A stretch of DNA of 64,000 nt, taken from contig CM029626.1 of assembly GCA_017311315.1 (NCBI GenBank), forward strand, positions 13,174,106 to 13,238,105, written 5' to 3'. This DNA is from Dendrocalamus latiflorus. Its lineage: Eukaryota > Streptophyta > Magnoliopsida > Poales > Poaceae. The notes below the pieces were generated by a model. The model searched no databases. It was not told the DNA's origin and saw only the letters and a program-made list of their open reading frames with translations. Made by a program: the position numbers and the translations under genes. Below, piece after piece: positions 46,740 through 59,796 of this stretch (its first letter is position 1; each line of letters opens with the position of its first letter).

Positions 46740-47790
46740 CGAGCTGAGGCACTGCACGCTCTTACGCGCACTGCTCCTCATGCGTAGTCCTTTGGTGAGT
46801 GGTGAGTCAGACCAGGGTTGGTAGGGATGATGGGGTGTCCAGGGAGAGCTAGAACATGGACCATTGCTTCTATTGCAGTCCACTCGAGCTCGGCAACTAT
46901 GACATCCCTATCATGCTCCATTGCAGCCAGGGTCTTTTTTCGCACTTGGTGAACTGAATGTGCAGGGTCTCGGTCTAGCTGTAGCTAGCAGTGAGGAGTT
47001 GGCGGAGGTCCGATATCTCCTTTAAAGTCTCAGTGTAGGTGGATCCCATAGCTCAAGTGAGCTAGATCTAGTGGGTTAGGAGCGGATCATCCTCAGAGCT
47101 GGGAACAAACATCTTGCCGTAGCGTGCTACTCCTCAGGCATAGTCCTTCGATGAGTAGCGAGTTAGAGTGGGGTTGGTAGGAATGATGGTGTGTCCAAGG
47201 AGAGCTGAAGCATGGTCCGCTGGTGCTAATATAGTTCGCTCGAGCTCGACGATTGTGGCATCCCTCTCATGCTCCATTGCAACCAAGGCCTTTTCGCACT
47301 TGGCGAGCTAAGCGCGCAGAGTCTCGCCCTAGGGTGTAGCTGGTGGTGAGGAGTTAGCGGTGGTTCGAGATCTTCTGCTCCTATAGCTCGGCTGAGCTAG
47401 ACTTAGGGGGTCAGGAGCGGATCGTCTTCGAAGCCGGGGTTGAACATCTCATCGTAGCGTGCTCCTTCCTAAAGGGGTGGATAGTAGTGAAATGAGGAGG
47501 TCAACATGGTGGCCTCATGGATCTCACACAAGCCAAGTAGACGATGTCCTGAATGACGTCGGTGGAAGCGTTCCTTAGGTGCTCCGCGCGGAAGGTAAGG
47601 GGGTATGCTCGTCTTCCCTTGCATACAGAAATACTTTTCATCATCCAGGCCTCCTTGTCTCCTTCTCGAGTCTTCTGTCCCTTTAAGATGGGATGGTGTC
47701 AGTAATACATGTACTGCATTAGCTTGCGCAGTATGTCAGCAATCTCTTATTTGTCCTCTCTATGAGTGAAGTAGTCGTATGGCTCAATAT
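46740..47790 (-). pseudogene. Coding-like remnant with a roughly 360-bp internal duplication
   Basis: Two related blocks (about 46765-47100 and 47125-47430) share TAGTCCTT-G-TGAGT, GGTTGGTAGG, CATGCTCCATTGCA and TTTTCGCACTTGG. On the minus strand they suggest charged, coiled-coil-like protein segments such as ELRQLLTA and TLAAMEHDRDVIVAELE. Upstream in sense (47790-47470), pieces such as EPYDYFTHRED, TFRAEHLRNASTDVIQDIVYLA and RSMRPPC follow. Frames shift and stops occur. This could be a decayed element-encoded protein or captured host sequence. I cannot assign a family. Confidence 0.4.
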
Positions 47791-48669
47791 CATCTGATCC
47801 AACCATATACAGTTGAATAGTAGTGTATTAGTAATAATTTAAAGATATAACGAAACTTCTGCTTTTTAGTTTAGGAAAATAAGACAGGTTATTGGATAAC
47901 AACCACTCTATAATCTCGCAAGAGTGATAAATATATACGTGTAAACATATGTAAAAATATTTTAGTTATTTTTCTAGCTCGTATTTCTGTAGCTATTTAT
48001 AATAAATAAACATGGTTACTTACAGAAACACATCTAGCAACTAAATATATCTACCTAGTGCATTTCACATAACAAAATCATAGTTACGTTAATGAAACAC
48101 TAACGATATTAAGCGCGTTGCTCATAAGCGAATGAAGCATACCTTTTTCGAAGGTAATCGCCAACTCCACAATACTTCCAATTGTGAAGGATAGTAAATC
48201 ACAGTTGCGATACCTCTCTATGCTCTCACTCGACAACAATGCAACCACTGATCGTGTTTTATACACGCGCATGAACACAACGTAATTAACACATGAATAA
48301 AACATAAATCTAATGTCATATCGTGTCGTGTCATTAACACAACTCTCCCGCGCGCTGCCACTACCCCGTGAGGAATTGGATTCCCTCGCTCCTTGTACGC
48401 CCATGTGCCCGCCTGCCGAGCCGGGCTAGCTTAGCAGCAGCCTTCTAGCAGGGGCAACTCGACAGCCCCTGCCAGTCATGCCACGTTGTTCTCCTGCCGT
48501 GCCAGCTCACTGTGCCATGTGCCACCTCCAGCCGAGCTACAACAATGTGACAGGTGACATGTATCGTTTGCCGCCCCTTCTGAACTCGTGGAAGGAGTTA
48601 TTTTTGTAAAATCAAATACTAAAGGACTAAAATTGGAAAAATGTTATAATAGTGCTAGACACGTGAATA

Positions 48670-48930
48670 GGGCTTTGCTCAGTTCGGGTAAAATAAGCTA
48701 GCTTATGGCTTATTTTATACTATAGCTAGCTTATTTTGAACTGTATTTGCTGGTGGCTTTTTGACGCAATTAAAATTAAAAAATTAAAAAAATAGAAGAA
48801 ACAAATTAGTATATTACGGACAATACAAACGAATATGAAAAAAAATAAAAATATTAAAAATAAAAAAAATCAGAAAAAAAGAAATTAAAAAAATTGTTAA
48901 CTAGAAACTAGACGCTGAAATCGAGCAGGG
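48670..48930. mobile_element. Probable AT-rich MITE
   Basis: The left part GGGCTTTGCTCAGTTCGGG and the reverse-complemented right part CAGCCCTGCTCGATTTCAG are weakly inverted. The interior is nearly all A/T with ATTACGGACAATACAAACG, a word family also seen in other grass MITE interiors here. Termini are uncertain. Confidence 0.35.
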
Positions 48931-49218
48931 CTGTTCTTTGACTTCTTTCTTTTATTTGCACGTCTTCGAATTGTTGATTATTTTTAGCCATCATCTCGGT
49001 GAATCGGTCAAAAGCAATAATGCGCCGAAGACACTAGTACCTGGCCCGATGGGCCATAGCACGGAGACGTCACATCAGATTCTTAGTGGGACCCACCAGC
49101 CAGAGAAACCATCCCCGCTCCCTCGACCTGACGGCAGGTGAGCGGTGAGCCTTCCCTCCATCGTTCCTGACATGCTGGAACGGATCAAACACCTTTCGCC
49201 CCCACGAATAGACAAACG

Positions 49219-49393
49219 CCCTGTTCTTTTTAGATAAAGTTTATAACTTTTAATTATAATTTATGATTTTTTAAACTATTTATACGAGATATTATAAAAT
49301 AACAGAAACTCACATATAATTTTGATCGATATAAATCAAGTCAGTACAATATATACTACAATTAACTATTAAAATTTATCTTAAAAAACACTA
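49219..49393. mobile_element. Short AT-rich MITE
   Basis: Left GTTCTTTTTAGATAAAGTTT and right, reverse complemented, GTGTTTTTTAAGATAAATTTT form imperfect inverted ends of an element of about 175 bp. The target duplication is not clear. Confidence 0.45.
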
Positions 49394-49809
49394 CATTTAA
49401 AACCTAGCTACTACCAAACACCCAAGCACAAAGCCCAAAAACACACATCCACACCGCCCCCACAAGCTTCCGAAGTTCCGAGTGCGTGCGCGCGTACAAT
49501 CCCAATCGCCACCTACGATGCACCACAGCCACCGCCGCCCCGGATTCTACCGCGTAAAAGCAGCAGCAGCAACGCCGAAGAATACGCATACCGGTACCCG
49601 AAGAGCAGAGCATGCGATCGGGCGGAAACAAAAATCAAATTCCCCAATCCCATTTCCAGCAAAGCCCAGCCATCTTTTTTCTTTAATTCCGGGGCTTCCC
49701 TGCGTTCGCCCGAGCAGTAATGAGGAGGAAAAGAAAACGAAAAGCGCCGAGAAAACAACGCACCAGCACATCACAGCATCATCGAGGAAAGAAGCGCAGG
49801 CGCGGATGT

Positions 49810-49839
49810 GAGCGAGCGAGCGAGCGGGCGAGCGAGGAG
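49810..49839. repeat. GAGC-type microsatellite
   Basis: GAGCGAGCGAGCGAGCGGGC repeats upstream of the ARID4-like gene, probably in its promoter region. Confidence 0.7.
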
Positions 49840-50483
49840 AGGCAAAATCTAAGGAAAAGTCCGAGCCCCGAGAAGGAAAAAAAAAAAAATTCCCCGGACC
49901 GCCTCGAGAGATTTCGCCGCAGCCGTCAAAATCCGAACTTGACGCATCAGCCGCGCTCGGCGCGTATACTGTTCTGGAGTTTGTTTGCGTCTTTGTGCGA
50001 TAATTATTAGCTCCTGTGGTTGGTGGTTGCTGCTGCTAATTGCTAATGAGCCTGCCTAATCCGCGAATCTTTGCGGCGTACTGCCGCTAAGGAGGCCGTC
50101 TGATCCTGATTTGGTTTTTGGTCCGGATTCTTGGAGGTTTCTTGGATTCGTTCGTTCGTCGCCGAGCCGCGCTTGGTTTGGTTTGGTTGTTCGGCTCGAT
50201 TGGGATGGATGCTGGGTGGGTTGGGCTCGCGTCCAATTCGCTACCACCACAAGTAGTACGCTGCTCCTTTTTTATTGTTTCCGGAGTGGGATTTGCCTTT
50301 GCGTTGTAGTAGCTATTTCCGCAATTGTTAGAGCTCCGTGTTCTCGCCCACTTTACTCTTCTTTTCCCCTTTGCCCCCAAATCGAATCCTCCTCTTCCCC
50401 TCCGCGTCGGGCGCCGTACGGGCGATCCGAGGTCGTCGATTTCGGCCGTGCCGCCCCCGATTCGGCCTCAAAATTGCGTCTTG

Positions 50484-50576
50484 GTATGTTTGGCTGCGCC
50501 GATTTGTGGGTTCGTGCTGCGGATTTGGTTGGATTTTGGGGGATTCTTGGTGTGATCTGTCCTTGCTGACTTGCAG
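50484..50576 (+). other. 5' UTR intron of the ARID4-like gene
   Basis: A donor GTATGT at 50484 and an acceptor TTGCAG ending at 50576 bracket 93 bases. The start codon lies about 50 bases downstream. Inferred from splice signals only. Confidence 0.5.
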
Positions 50577-50627
50577 GGTTCCATGAAGGTGTGAGGGAAA
50601 TTGGGGGGCGCCTGTTTTGCTCCGGCC

Positions 50628-53600
50628 ATGTCGCAAATCCAGAGCTTCTCGCGTGGGAACTGCGTGCTCCTCGCGGTGCTCTGCGGGAAGCACGCCGATA
50701 AGCGTGCGTCGGGGAGGTCGGGGCCGGAGGCGAAGCGGCTGCGGCCGTCGTACCCGTTCGCTGAGCTCTGCTCGTCGGGGAGACTGGAGGTCAGTTGTTG
50801 TTCTCGCTTGGTTTGGGGTGGATGGATTTGCTTGTGAGCTCAAGGATGGAGCTTTCGAATGCAGGTGCACGCGCTGTTCAATCCAACACCTGAGCAGTTC
50901 CTCGAGGCGCAGCGGGTGGTGCAGCCCAACTTCTGGTACATCCAAGGGCAGCAGCTGGAGGATGAGAAGGAGATTGGTTCACTCGTCTGGGGGGACGCCG
51001 ATGTGTCTGACCCGCAGGCGTTTAGCTGTCTCATCAGCCCGCCATTCCCAACGATAGTAAGCACCAAGCTTTTATCAAGTGTGTGCAATGTTATTACTCC
51101 TTAGTTGAACGGCTTACAGCTGCAACAATTTGTAGTGCTATTAGCTGTTAATGGAAGGGCAAACAACAGGGCCTGATTTGTGAATCAGTTCCTACTTGCA
51201 TGATGGTCCCTTAGATGTTTTTGAGTCAACATTGTGGTGCCACACTGCAATCATGATGTTTGAGAGCAGCTGCTGTATGAACCTGCAGTGATTGGTCCAA
51301 GCTTGCTTGTTCGATTGTTTGCAATTGCACAACAATTGCCTGTTACTTGATCGATCTGACAGTTTGTCTTGCACTGCCATGCCACTAGAGTATTATGGGT
51401 GTTTTGGTGTCAAATCCTGTTCTGAATATTGCAATATAAGCAAATGCATCTGCTAGTGCAATGTATCTTGCAATATAAATATTATTTCATTTAGATCATG
51501 CATTAAATGCTTGTGCAACATTTTCATCGTGTAGCCTTTTATTGTCCTACTGTCTTCTCCATCTCACTGCATGGTGTGCTGTACAAATTTGCCAATTTTG
51601 TTATCATAATCTGAGTCTCTCTAAATTACATTGGACTTTGCTTGTCCTAGCTCTATTTGATTGAATTTTCTTTGTTTTGTCATGGTTGATGCTAACGCTG
51701 CTGTCCGGTTTTTAACACAGGTTTATCTGGAAGTTCCTATTGGTGAAAAACTTGCCCAAGCAGTTCATTCAAAGGTAGACAGTTTTCCTGCTCAAAATTT
51801 GCATCGCTTTAAGCAACTAGAGTCTTGTTGTCCATTTCTCAAAGTGTAGTTGAAGGAGATGGCTGCATGCAATATTATCTAGTATTTGTTTTGAGTTTCT
51901 CCAATTTTGTTCACTTCACTTTGGTTCTACAACAGTGTAATATTCTGGGAGAGTATTTTTACAAATACGTGCAGTCTAAAGATTTTTGTTGTATAGATTC
52001 TTCTAGCATCCAAATAAGTACCATCTCTAAATTACTTCTACCACTTAAATGTTGAACAACCAATTATATTGTTTTTCATTTTGACACTTTGCCACTCTTC
52101 GGAATTCAGTAATGCTGACGTTTCATTTCAGGGTATTCCATACGTAATATACTGGAGAAATTCATTTACATCCTATGCAGCATCCCATTTTCGCCATGCA
52201 TTGATGTCAGTAGTTCAAAGGTATTGGCATCCTGTTTTCACCTTCCATTAGCATCATATAGCAATGACATCTCACATCTAATAATTTGCTTATGCTTGGA
52301 TGTAGTTCTGTGAGCCATACATGGGATGCTTTCCAGCTTGCTCATGCATCCTTTCGACTATACTGCGTAAGAAACAATCATGTGCAAAGTGTTAAGCTCG
52401 GGCCTCGTCTACTTGGGGATGCTCCAAAGATAAATATAAACCCTCCCGAGAATGAAATGGCTGAGGAAGAAGGTTCTTCTGAAGTGTTTCCAGCTATAAA
52501 AATATATGATGATGACATCAACATGAAATTTCTTCTGTGTGGAGTGCCAACTACCCTGGTAAACTTTGATATTTTATGTCCAAAATTTCTTACATCATAT
52601 GTTGTTCCTTCCTAGATTCGACTAATGAACTGATGGTTCTCTCCTGCAGGACCCCTGTTTGTTGGGTTCATTAGAAGATGGTCTGAATGCACTTCTGAAT
52701 ATCGAAGTATGGACTAAAGCATTATAGTTCTACAGTACCTTTTGTGCTCCACTTCCATGTCTGGAACAGACATGATTTCTCAGTCATGGAGCTAACTTTA
52801 CACCATTTGCTGCAGAAAAAACATGGAGTATAATGATTCTAAAAGCAACCTTTTGTTTTAGATACACTAGAAGCCTTGATTAGGAAATTATAATATCACT
52901 ATGTTAGATATTATCAAATCTGATTTTCTCAGGGATATGGTGATGTGCTGATGCTGTTGCATTTATGTTCTAATTTCAATACTCAGAAGAAGCTGTAATT
53001 TGCATTGACAATTGTTCCAAGTAAGGATTCTAGAACAAAATCTGTTGTGATGTGTAACACCAAAACAATGTGCATAAATGAAATACTAGATAAGTTCATT
53101 CTACTTGTAAAATAAACTACAAGACTAGCAATAAAATGCATTCTTTGATCTTTTACTTGAGCTGCCAAAATGAGACTACATTTTAGATATTATATGGATT
53201 CGAAAAATCTGGAAGTTCGCAATCAAGCTATATCTTTTGTTATTTCTTGGTAAAATGATGCAGACACATAAAACAAGTATGTTATCTTAGATGCTCCCAT
53301 ATTTGTTTAGCTAATTCTTATGATCTATCTTTTATACAACTTTTGTTTGTTCTATTATTCTATTGTTAACATAGCTCTATGTAATGGTTGATTTTATTTT
53401 TGGCAGATTCGTGGGAGTAAACTTCAGAACCGAATCAGGTATTTTGAACTGTTGTCTGTTGTAGTTGAAGTTACTTACCTGATACTCTATGCGTAATCAT
53501 GCCTGTTCTTCATCCTGAGTTCATAGATGTATTATTATTTATTAGCCCTGTTGGTTTACGAGAAAAAAAAATGATACTTCTAGAAGTAGGTTATTGTTTC

Positions 53601-56410
53601 ATATAAAATGAACCAGTGAACCCTTTGTTGGTGGAGCTACTAACTAAAAGTAGAATGTATACTATTTGCATTGGTACATGCAGGAGTTGCCCCAATATTG
53701 ATCATTCATCATATTTGAGAAGCCTTTTTATCTACTGTTTTCTTTTCTGCTGCCAACTGTATCTTTGTCGAAGATTTTTTGTTTAGAGCAGAAACTGATT
53801 GGGTGTTCTTCCTCTGTGGCAGTGCTTCTCCACCACCTCTTCAAGCTGTGTCTTTACCACGTGGAATGGTTACAATGCGTTGTGATATCACTACTTGCAG
53901 TTCTTCTCACGTGTCACTTCTCGTTTCTGGTAGTGCACAGACTTGTTTTGATGACCAGGTACAGATTTCCGCAAACTTTGAGAATTTTTCTTAACTACGC
54001 TAAGTCATATGGTGTTTACCTATCTGTGCAGCTTTTAGAAAGCCACATCAAGAATGAAATCATTGAGAAGAGCCAGCTGGTCCGTGCTCTCCCAAATAGC
54101 GAGGTTAAGTTATCATCGACTGAGCCTTTCGCTTCCATGTCCACAGCTTGTGGGGCTTCTACCTTTGAAGTCTGGATGACCCTTCCTAAGTGGGCAGCAC
54201 AGGTTGGTTTACTATATTGAACAAAAGAGATATACACTGATTAGAATTCCAGGGTATGCCAATGTGCCTCTTTTTATTTTTTATCATCGTTTGGTCACTT
54301 TTTATTCTTATGGTCTATGTATGTGGTTGAATTTCGCTACTTGTGCGTAATTCTTTTGTAAAAGATTCTTCTGCTAATACTGTGCGGTTGATTTCTCCAA
54401 TATCAATGATCCGTTATGAAAAGCAACAAAGTTTTTGGCCTCATGAACTTTTTCTAGGCTTCAAGCCTCTAGTCATTGCATATGAATGGATATTTGTTCA
54501 TATCTGACTGAACATTATTTTCTGAATATTTAGGTTCTGAAGCATTTAGCATCAGAAATCTCATACAGGAGCTTAGTTGCACTTGGAATTGGTTGTATAA
54601 ATGGTACTCCTGTAGCTGCATTCGATAAGCGAGATGCAGATCGCCTTCTTTTCTTTTGCACAAGTCAACGCAAAGATTTATCTGCTGAAAATGGTCTGTA
54701 CTTTCATCTGCCAAGATGGTCAGCTTCCCTTACCAAGGACAGAGCAAATGTGGGTTCAGAATTGAAACCAAATGTGTTTGGTGCGAATGGAATTTTACAG
54801 GGCAAGAAACGTCTGATTGAAGGGCCTTCCTCACTCTCATCCTTCAAGGCAAAATTGAAGCCTGCGACCATGAGGCTCATTCCTCACTCTCGAAAGCAAC
54901 AAATGCATCCTTTTATGGGTTTCCCTGAAGCTGCCATTCATGAAACTAGTCAGGCCATGCCGAACTTGCCAGTTGCCCCACCTGTGAAGCACAATTCAGT
55001 ACCTGCTGCTCCAGCAACACATAGAAAATCAACATCAGGGCCGTCGCATACTCAATCAATTATTCAACTGAATCCTCTGCTGATGAAGAAACATGGATGT
55101 GATCGGTTGCCTATTCAAATGTGCTCCGAGGTATGCTTCTTGGACCTTCATAAATATGAAATGCTTCTATACAAATACATAATCAGGCTAGAATAATGCA
55201 TCCGTTCTTTCACCTTTTGTAGGAGGACTTCTTGAAGGATGTCATGCAGTTTTTAATTCAGAGGGGCCACAATCGACTCGTACCTCACGGAGGACTAGCT
55301 GAATTTCCTGATGCAATCCTTAATGCAAAGCGCCTTGATCTCTATAACCTGTACAAAGAGGTAATTCTGCACGTTTGCTGGTTTATGCAAAGTAAGGAGG
55401 TAGAAAACATGTATTTTGTTGGTTCGTTGTTCCCTGACAAAGGCTTTTTCAGGTGGTGTCCAGGGGTGGCTTTTATGTCGGTAATGGTATAAACTGGAAG
55501 GGTCAAGTCTTTTCAAAGATGCGTAACCATACTGCAACAAATAGAATGACTGTATGTATCCACTATTCAACTCTAAAGTTTGTTTTCTCATTGTATTTTT
55601 TAGCTGTCATGCTGAAGGACAAGGGGACAACCTGTACCTTCAGGTAGCATAGTGGTGGTGTTAGTACTAAGTTTATCCTTTGTTGCTGAACCTGGTAAAA
55701 ATTATTAGTAATTTGAAGGAGCATTGTCTTTCATTCCAAGTTGGAACATGTGCTAGTTTAGTTTGGATCTGGAGTTCATGACAACAATCAACTTTTGTTT
55801 TTTTTTGGGATTTTCTAGCATCATTTCCATTAGCTGCCTTTTAAGTTTTAACCAACTTAGTTTTGCTGCTGCTGATCCAGTGAAACGCTAAATGTGTTCT
55901 AATTGTACACACTTGTCCATATATATTTAGGGTGTTGGGAACACACTGAAAAGGCATTACGAGACGTACTTGTTGGAATATGAGCTGGCGCATGATGACG
56001 TGGATGGGGAGTGTTGTTTGCTTTGTCACAGGTTTGAGGGCATTCCTTTCTATTATTATGTCTGCTTTGGGAACTCAATTTGTCAGAGCGGAATCTAACA
56101 CCACCTTTTTTGTAATTCCAGTAGCGCTCCTGGAGATTGGGTAAATTGTGGTTTATGTGGCGAATGGGCCCACTTTGGTTGTGACAGACGGCAAGGGCTA
56201 GGCACTTTCAAGGTAAATACTTCTCGTTGATTCGTTTCCCCTTTAACCATGGCCTGATCTGACGAGCCGCCGTCTTTACAGGATTATGCAAAGACAGATG
56301 GATTGGAATACATCTGCCCCCACTGTAGTCTAGCGAACTATAAGAAGAAGCCTCCCCAAAAAGTAGCTAATGGCTTTGCGAATGCGGTGTCTGTATCACG
56401 AAATGTTTAA
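50628..56410 (+). CDS. ARID4: ARID and PHD-finger protein, ARID4-like, fifteen coding exons
   Basis: Exons are 50628-50789, 50865-51056, 51721-51774, 52132-52220, 52306-52558, 52650-52706, 53407-53438, 53823-53958, 54032-54202, 54534-55130, 55223-55360, 55453-55551, 55931-56031, 56122-56212 and 56282-56410. All introns are GT-AG and phases agree. The total of 2,301 bases gives 766 residues, close to Arabidopsis ARID4. The ARID domain covers about residues 581-680 (EDFLKDVMQFLIQRG, LDLYNLYKEVVSRGGF, VGNTLKRHYETYLLEYE). A C-terminal PHD-like finger covers about 685-745 (CCLLC, NCGLCGEWAHFGC, YICPHC). In Arabidopsis, ARID2/3/4 belong to the PEAT chromatin complex with PWWP, EPCR and TRB proteins. 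The protein is expected to be nuclear and DNA- or chromatin-binding. The N-terminal two thirds has no domain I recognise. No stop or frame break is seen, so the gene appears intact. Confidence 0.93.
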
Positions 56411-56494
56411 TTCTCTTCTTCCTTTTTTGCGGTTTTGCCCCGAATTTCGGGGACATGAGCCAGTAGAGTAGAGAGAATAGGCTGATAGAGGGGA

Positions 56495-56515
56495 GGGGGG
56501 GGGGGGGGGGGGGGG
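56495..56515. repeat. Poly-G tract in the ARID4-like 3' region
   Basis: 21 consecutive G residues about 85 bases after the stop codon. Length in such tracts is prone to sequencing error. The remaining sequence to 57420 shows no further gene. Confidence 0.85.
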
Positions 56516-57420
56516 AAGCGTGTAGTGTTGAGCTTTATATAGCATGTAACAGCTGACAACACAGAGAAGCTACTACAGTAGTTGGTCAGATTAAGTGTAA
56601 GCGCCCACCTGTTGAATATAAATTTAGTTCTATCCCCAGTTTCATTGCCAGACAGCATGATTCCTATGTCATCCTGGCACAAGATTTGTACTGCGTGATT
56701 TGCATTACTTATTGTGCGACATATGCATGTTACCATGTGAGCTGAGCCATGGCCATTCGATTCTGAGAAGCGTAGTTCAGTTATAGATAGCGTTTTGTGC
56801 TGAATTGGCTGAAACGAAACCGGTTTCTCGTGAACATTCGATGGAACAATGCGGGGTGGTGGAGACTACAGTCAGAATGGAATGCATGACTTCTCGTTGA
56901 TGATTAATTTGTCAGTTCTGTTGCAGAAGTAGAGCTATGGCTGTTATAACTATACAGCTGATAATCCAGCACAATGGAACATAATTAAACATCAGGGAGA
57001 AGCTGATCGTGCTTAAATCCCATGGGCAACTCTATGCCGGGCATTTCTAGCACAGCATTAGAAGATCAAAATAAAAGCACGTTCAAATATAGCTATATGA
57101 CATGTTCGTAAAAGACTAGTTGCATTCAGCAGTACAGCATGGCATCAAATGCATGAAAGGCCAACAAGCGTGTAACAGTTTGCACAGCTAATATGTAACC
57201 GGGTGTTATAACTTACGACACAAGGAGGTCCATGGGCACAGAAGGTTAATTTGCAGGGAAGCAAGATCAATAAGAGACCACAGCTCCGTCAGAGTTCAGA
57301 CCAGCCTGTAGCTCGGGCGTGACACAGCTGCAGATTTACATTACGTGGTACTTGTTGCAAATGGCCCTTAGTCAATTGCAATGGGCCAAAGGCCAAAATA
57401 TGTACATGTACATGTGTATC

Positions 57421-59110
57421 TAACACCCCCTCGAACTCATGGTGGATCAACAACACTGAGTTTAGAGAGGTAGAAGCTATGCTGAGCTCGAGTCTGTGAC
57501 TTCGTGAAGAAATCTACCATCTGAAGCTACGGAGGCACATACTGAAGAGTGACAACATACTCCTGCACCTGCGATCTCATGTAGAAAGCATCGACATCGA
57601 TATGATTGATAAGCTCGTGTTTCATTGGATCTCGAGCAAATACTAATCGCACTAGTGTTATCCGACAAGAGAAGAGTCGATGCAAAGATAGAAACACCGA
57701 AATCCTTAAGTAGCCACCGTAGCCAAGTAATCTCAGCCGTCAACGATGCCATAGCCCTCAACTCTGCTTCAGCATTCGAATGAGAAACAATCATCTGCTT
57801 CTTAGTCTTCCAGCCAAGCAGAGAAGAACCAAGGACAATATAATAGGTAGAAAGAGACAGGCAATCAGAATGATCACTAGCCTAGATCGTATCAGAGTAC
57901 GTCTAATGCTAAGAGAGTTAGAATGAGGAAAGAAAATGTGTCGAGTAATGGTCCCGCGAAGATATTGCAAAACACAAAGAAGGTGAATGAAGAGGAGTTG
58001 AGTGAGAGCAAAGACGAACTGACTCAGAATGTAAACTATGTGAAAAACGTCAGGTTGAGTCATGCCAAGGTAGACAAGACTCCTAACAAAGTGGCGATAG
58101 CGAGTGGGATCCTCAAGAGGTTCATCATCAGTGAACCGAAAGTGAAATCCAAGCTCCATACTAGTGTCCACCGTTCACTGATCAGTGAGGCTAATGCGGG
58201 CAAGAAGATTCTAAATATACTTCTCTGAGGTAGTAGCCATCAGGTATAGAAGAGACCTCGATCCTAAGAAAGTAACAAAGAGGACCCACATCAAACATCA
58301 AGAACTATTTACTGAGATGCTTCTTTACAAAATCAATATACTAAGAGTCATTCCTAGTAATGATCATATCATCCACATGGATAAGAAGAAACGTTCGACC
58401 ATGAGGAGAAGTGTGGACAAAGAGCAGGGTCGTGATCACTGGCGAAGAAGCCAAGAACAGTGATAATGGAAGAGAAGCGCTCAAACCAGACATGAGGGGC
58501 TTACTTGAGCTCATAGAGAGAGTGGCGAAGGCAAAAACACATACCATCAGGGATAGAATACCTAGGAGGAGGCTGCATGTAGACCTCCTCACATAGCTCG
58601 CCATTGAGAAATGCATTCTTAATGTCCAGCTAAGAGATGGACTACTGACGAACAAAGGCCACGTCAAGGAGAGTGTGAACAATGGTCATATGAGCGACAT
58701 GAGTAAAAGTCTCATCATAGTTACAACTATGCTCCTGCTGAAAATCATGAGCCACAAGACAAGCCTTATAGCACTTAAAATAATTATATGAACGGGTCTT
58801 GATCTTATACACCCACTTGCACGTGATAGGAGTAACATGCGTAAGTAAAGGGATAATATCTTGAGTGCCAGTACACTCTAGGGCAGCAATCTCCTCAGCC
58901 ATAACGTGTTGCCACTCCTGGTGAGCAGCAACCTCGCGGTAAGTCATAGGCTCAACAAGAGCAGTGGCTGCAAAGCCGTAACGCTCAGGAGGCCTAACAA
59001 TACGATAATAACGAATATGTTATCTGGGAGGAGAGGATAGAACAGGACCTAGCAAGAACGGAAGAGTGGAAGGAGCACATCCAACTACCAGTATACTACA
59101 TTAGCGAAGT
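57421..59110 (-). mobile_element. 5'-truncated Ty1/copia retrotransposon
   Basis: On the minus strand the order is reverse transcriptase start (MTYREVAAHQEWQHVMAEEI, then ITCKWVYKIKTRS, 58947-58642), an HVDDMIIT catalytic motif near 58380, a connection segment (DPTRYRHFVRSLVYL, 58171-57791) and RNase H (SNAEAELRAMASLTAEITWL, 57794-57600). A polypurine GAGGGGG precedes the 3' LTR, which begins TGTTAGATACAC at 57425 and continues to lower coordinates; its far end was not found. Gag, protease and integrase are absent. Frameshifts and stops show that it is inactive. Confidence 0.8.
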
Positions 59111-59735
59111 CTTACATGGACCAAAGGAGTGAAATCCTGAAATCCAAAAGCTTTTATGTTCCCTCTTATGCCTTCAACGAAACTAAGGCATTACTTCTAG
59201 GCCTATAAAATTATGCTGTCATCTGGATACCCTCTCAATCAATTCGGTGAGGTGATAGGGGGGACGGCGAGTAGGGCGGCGGTGGTGGGGGGTAGGGTTT
59301 GGGGGGGTGGAGTGAGGTGTGGTAATTTATATAATTGAGTTAGAGGATGATGTCTATTGGATCTGGATCTAAAAGCTTAAAACTTGAGTACTCTTAAGAA
59401 AAATATCACTCAAATTTTGCTTAGATACCCCTATAAAGAAATCCATCCCACTGTACTCTGTAACTGCATACACATGAACAAAGATAGTAGATCGATACAC
59501 CCCTTCGCCTGTCTGAGGAGACAAAAATAGGTAGTGAACCATGTTAATTAGGACACGGGCATTCTTTGCATGGCAAAACTACTAATCAGGGAATAACCAA
59601 CTTGCCAAACATAGCCTCCACAAACGTCACCCGACTCCTAGCCCTTCTTTCCTCGGGATCAACAGTGCCCAAATAAACCCTCGCTCTGCATTGCCTCCCA
59701 CCCTCTTTCTCCACCCCTCTGCGTTGGGTGATGTC

Positions 59736-59738
<3 letters not shown>
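59110..59738. other. Intergenic sequence
   Basis: G-rich patch near 59240-59320 (GGGGGGTAGGG, GGGGGGGTGG); otherwise I see no gene or defined repeat. Confidence 0.35.

Positions 59739-59772
<34 letters not shown>
59739..59772. repeat. GA microsatellite
   Basis: About sixteen uninterrupted GA repeats. Confidence 0.95.
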
Positions 59773-59774
<2 letters not shown>

Positions 59775-59796
59775 CAGTCAATAAAGAGAACAAAAA

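Larger units (their letters stand above)
45188..48654. mobile_element. 3.5-kb DNA transposon with long terminal inverted repeats (CACTA- or MULE-type)
   Basis: The first 100-plus bases and the reverse complement of the last 100-plus bases align. Shared words include AATTTT-G-CC, TTTTACAAAAATA, GAG-TTAGAAGG, CGATACRTGTCACCTG. Reverse complemented, the right terminus reads CACTATTATAAC, and CTA flanks both proposed ends (45185-45187 and 48655-48657), which favours CACTA. The length of the inverted repeats is also compatible with a MULE. The GC-rich subterminal parts contain scattered repeats. The interior holds a 62-bp tandem array, a duplicated block and coding-like remnants on the minus strand. 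No transposase motif is recognised. Confidence 0.65.

Noticed and set aside
50328..50945. Minus-strand frame of 205 codons
   Set aside because: It is antisense to the 5' UTR and first exons of the ARID4-like gene; GC-rich sequence lacks stops by chance.
57923..58228. Plus-strand frame of 101 codons
   Set aside because: It is antisense to the truncated copia reverse transcriptase.
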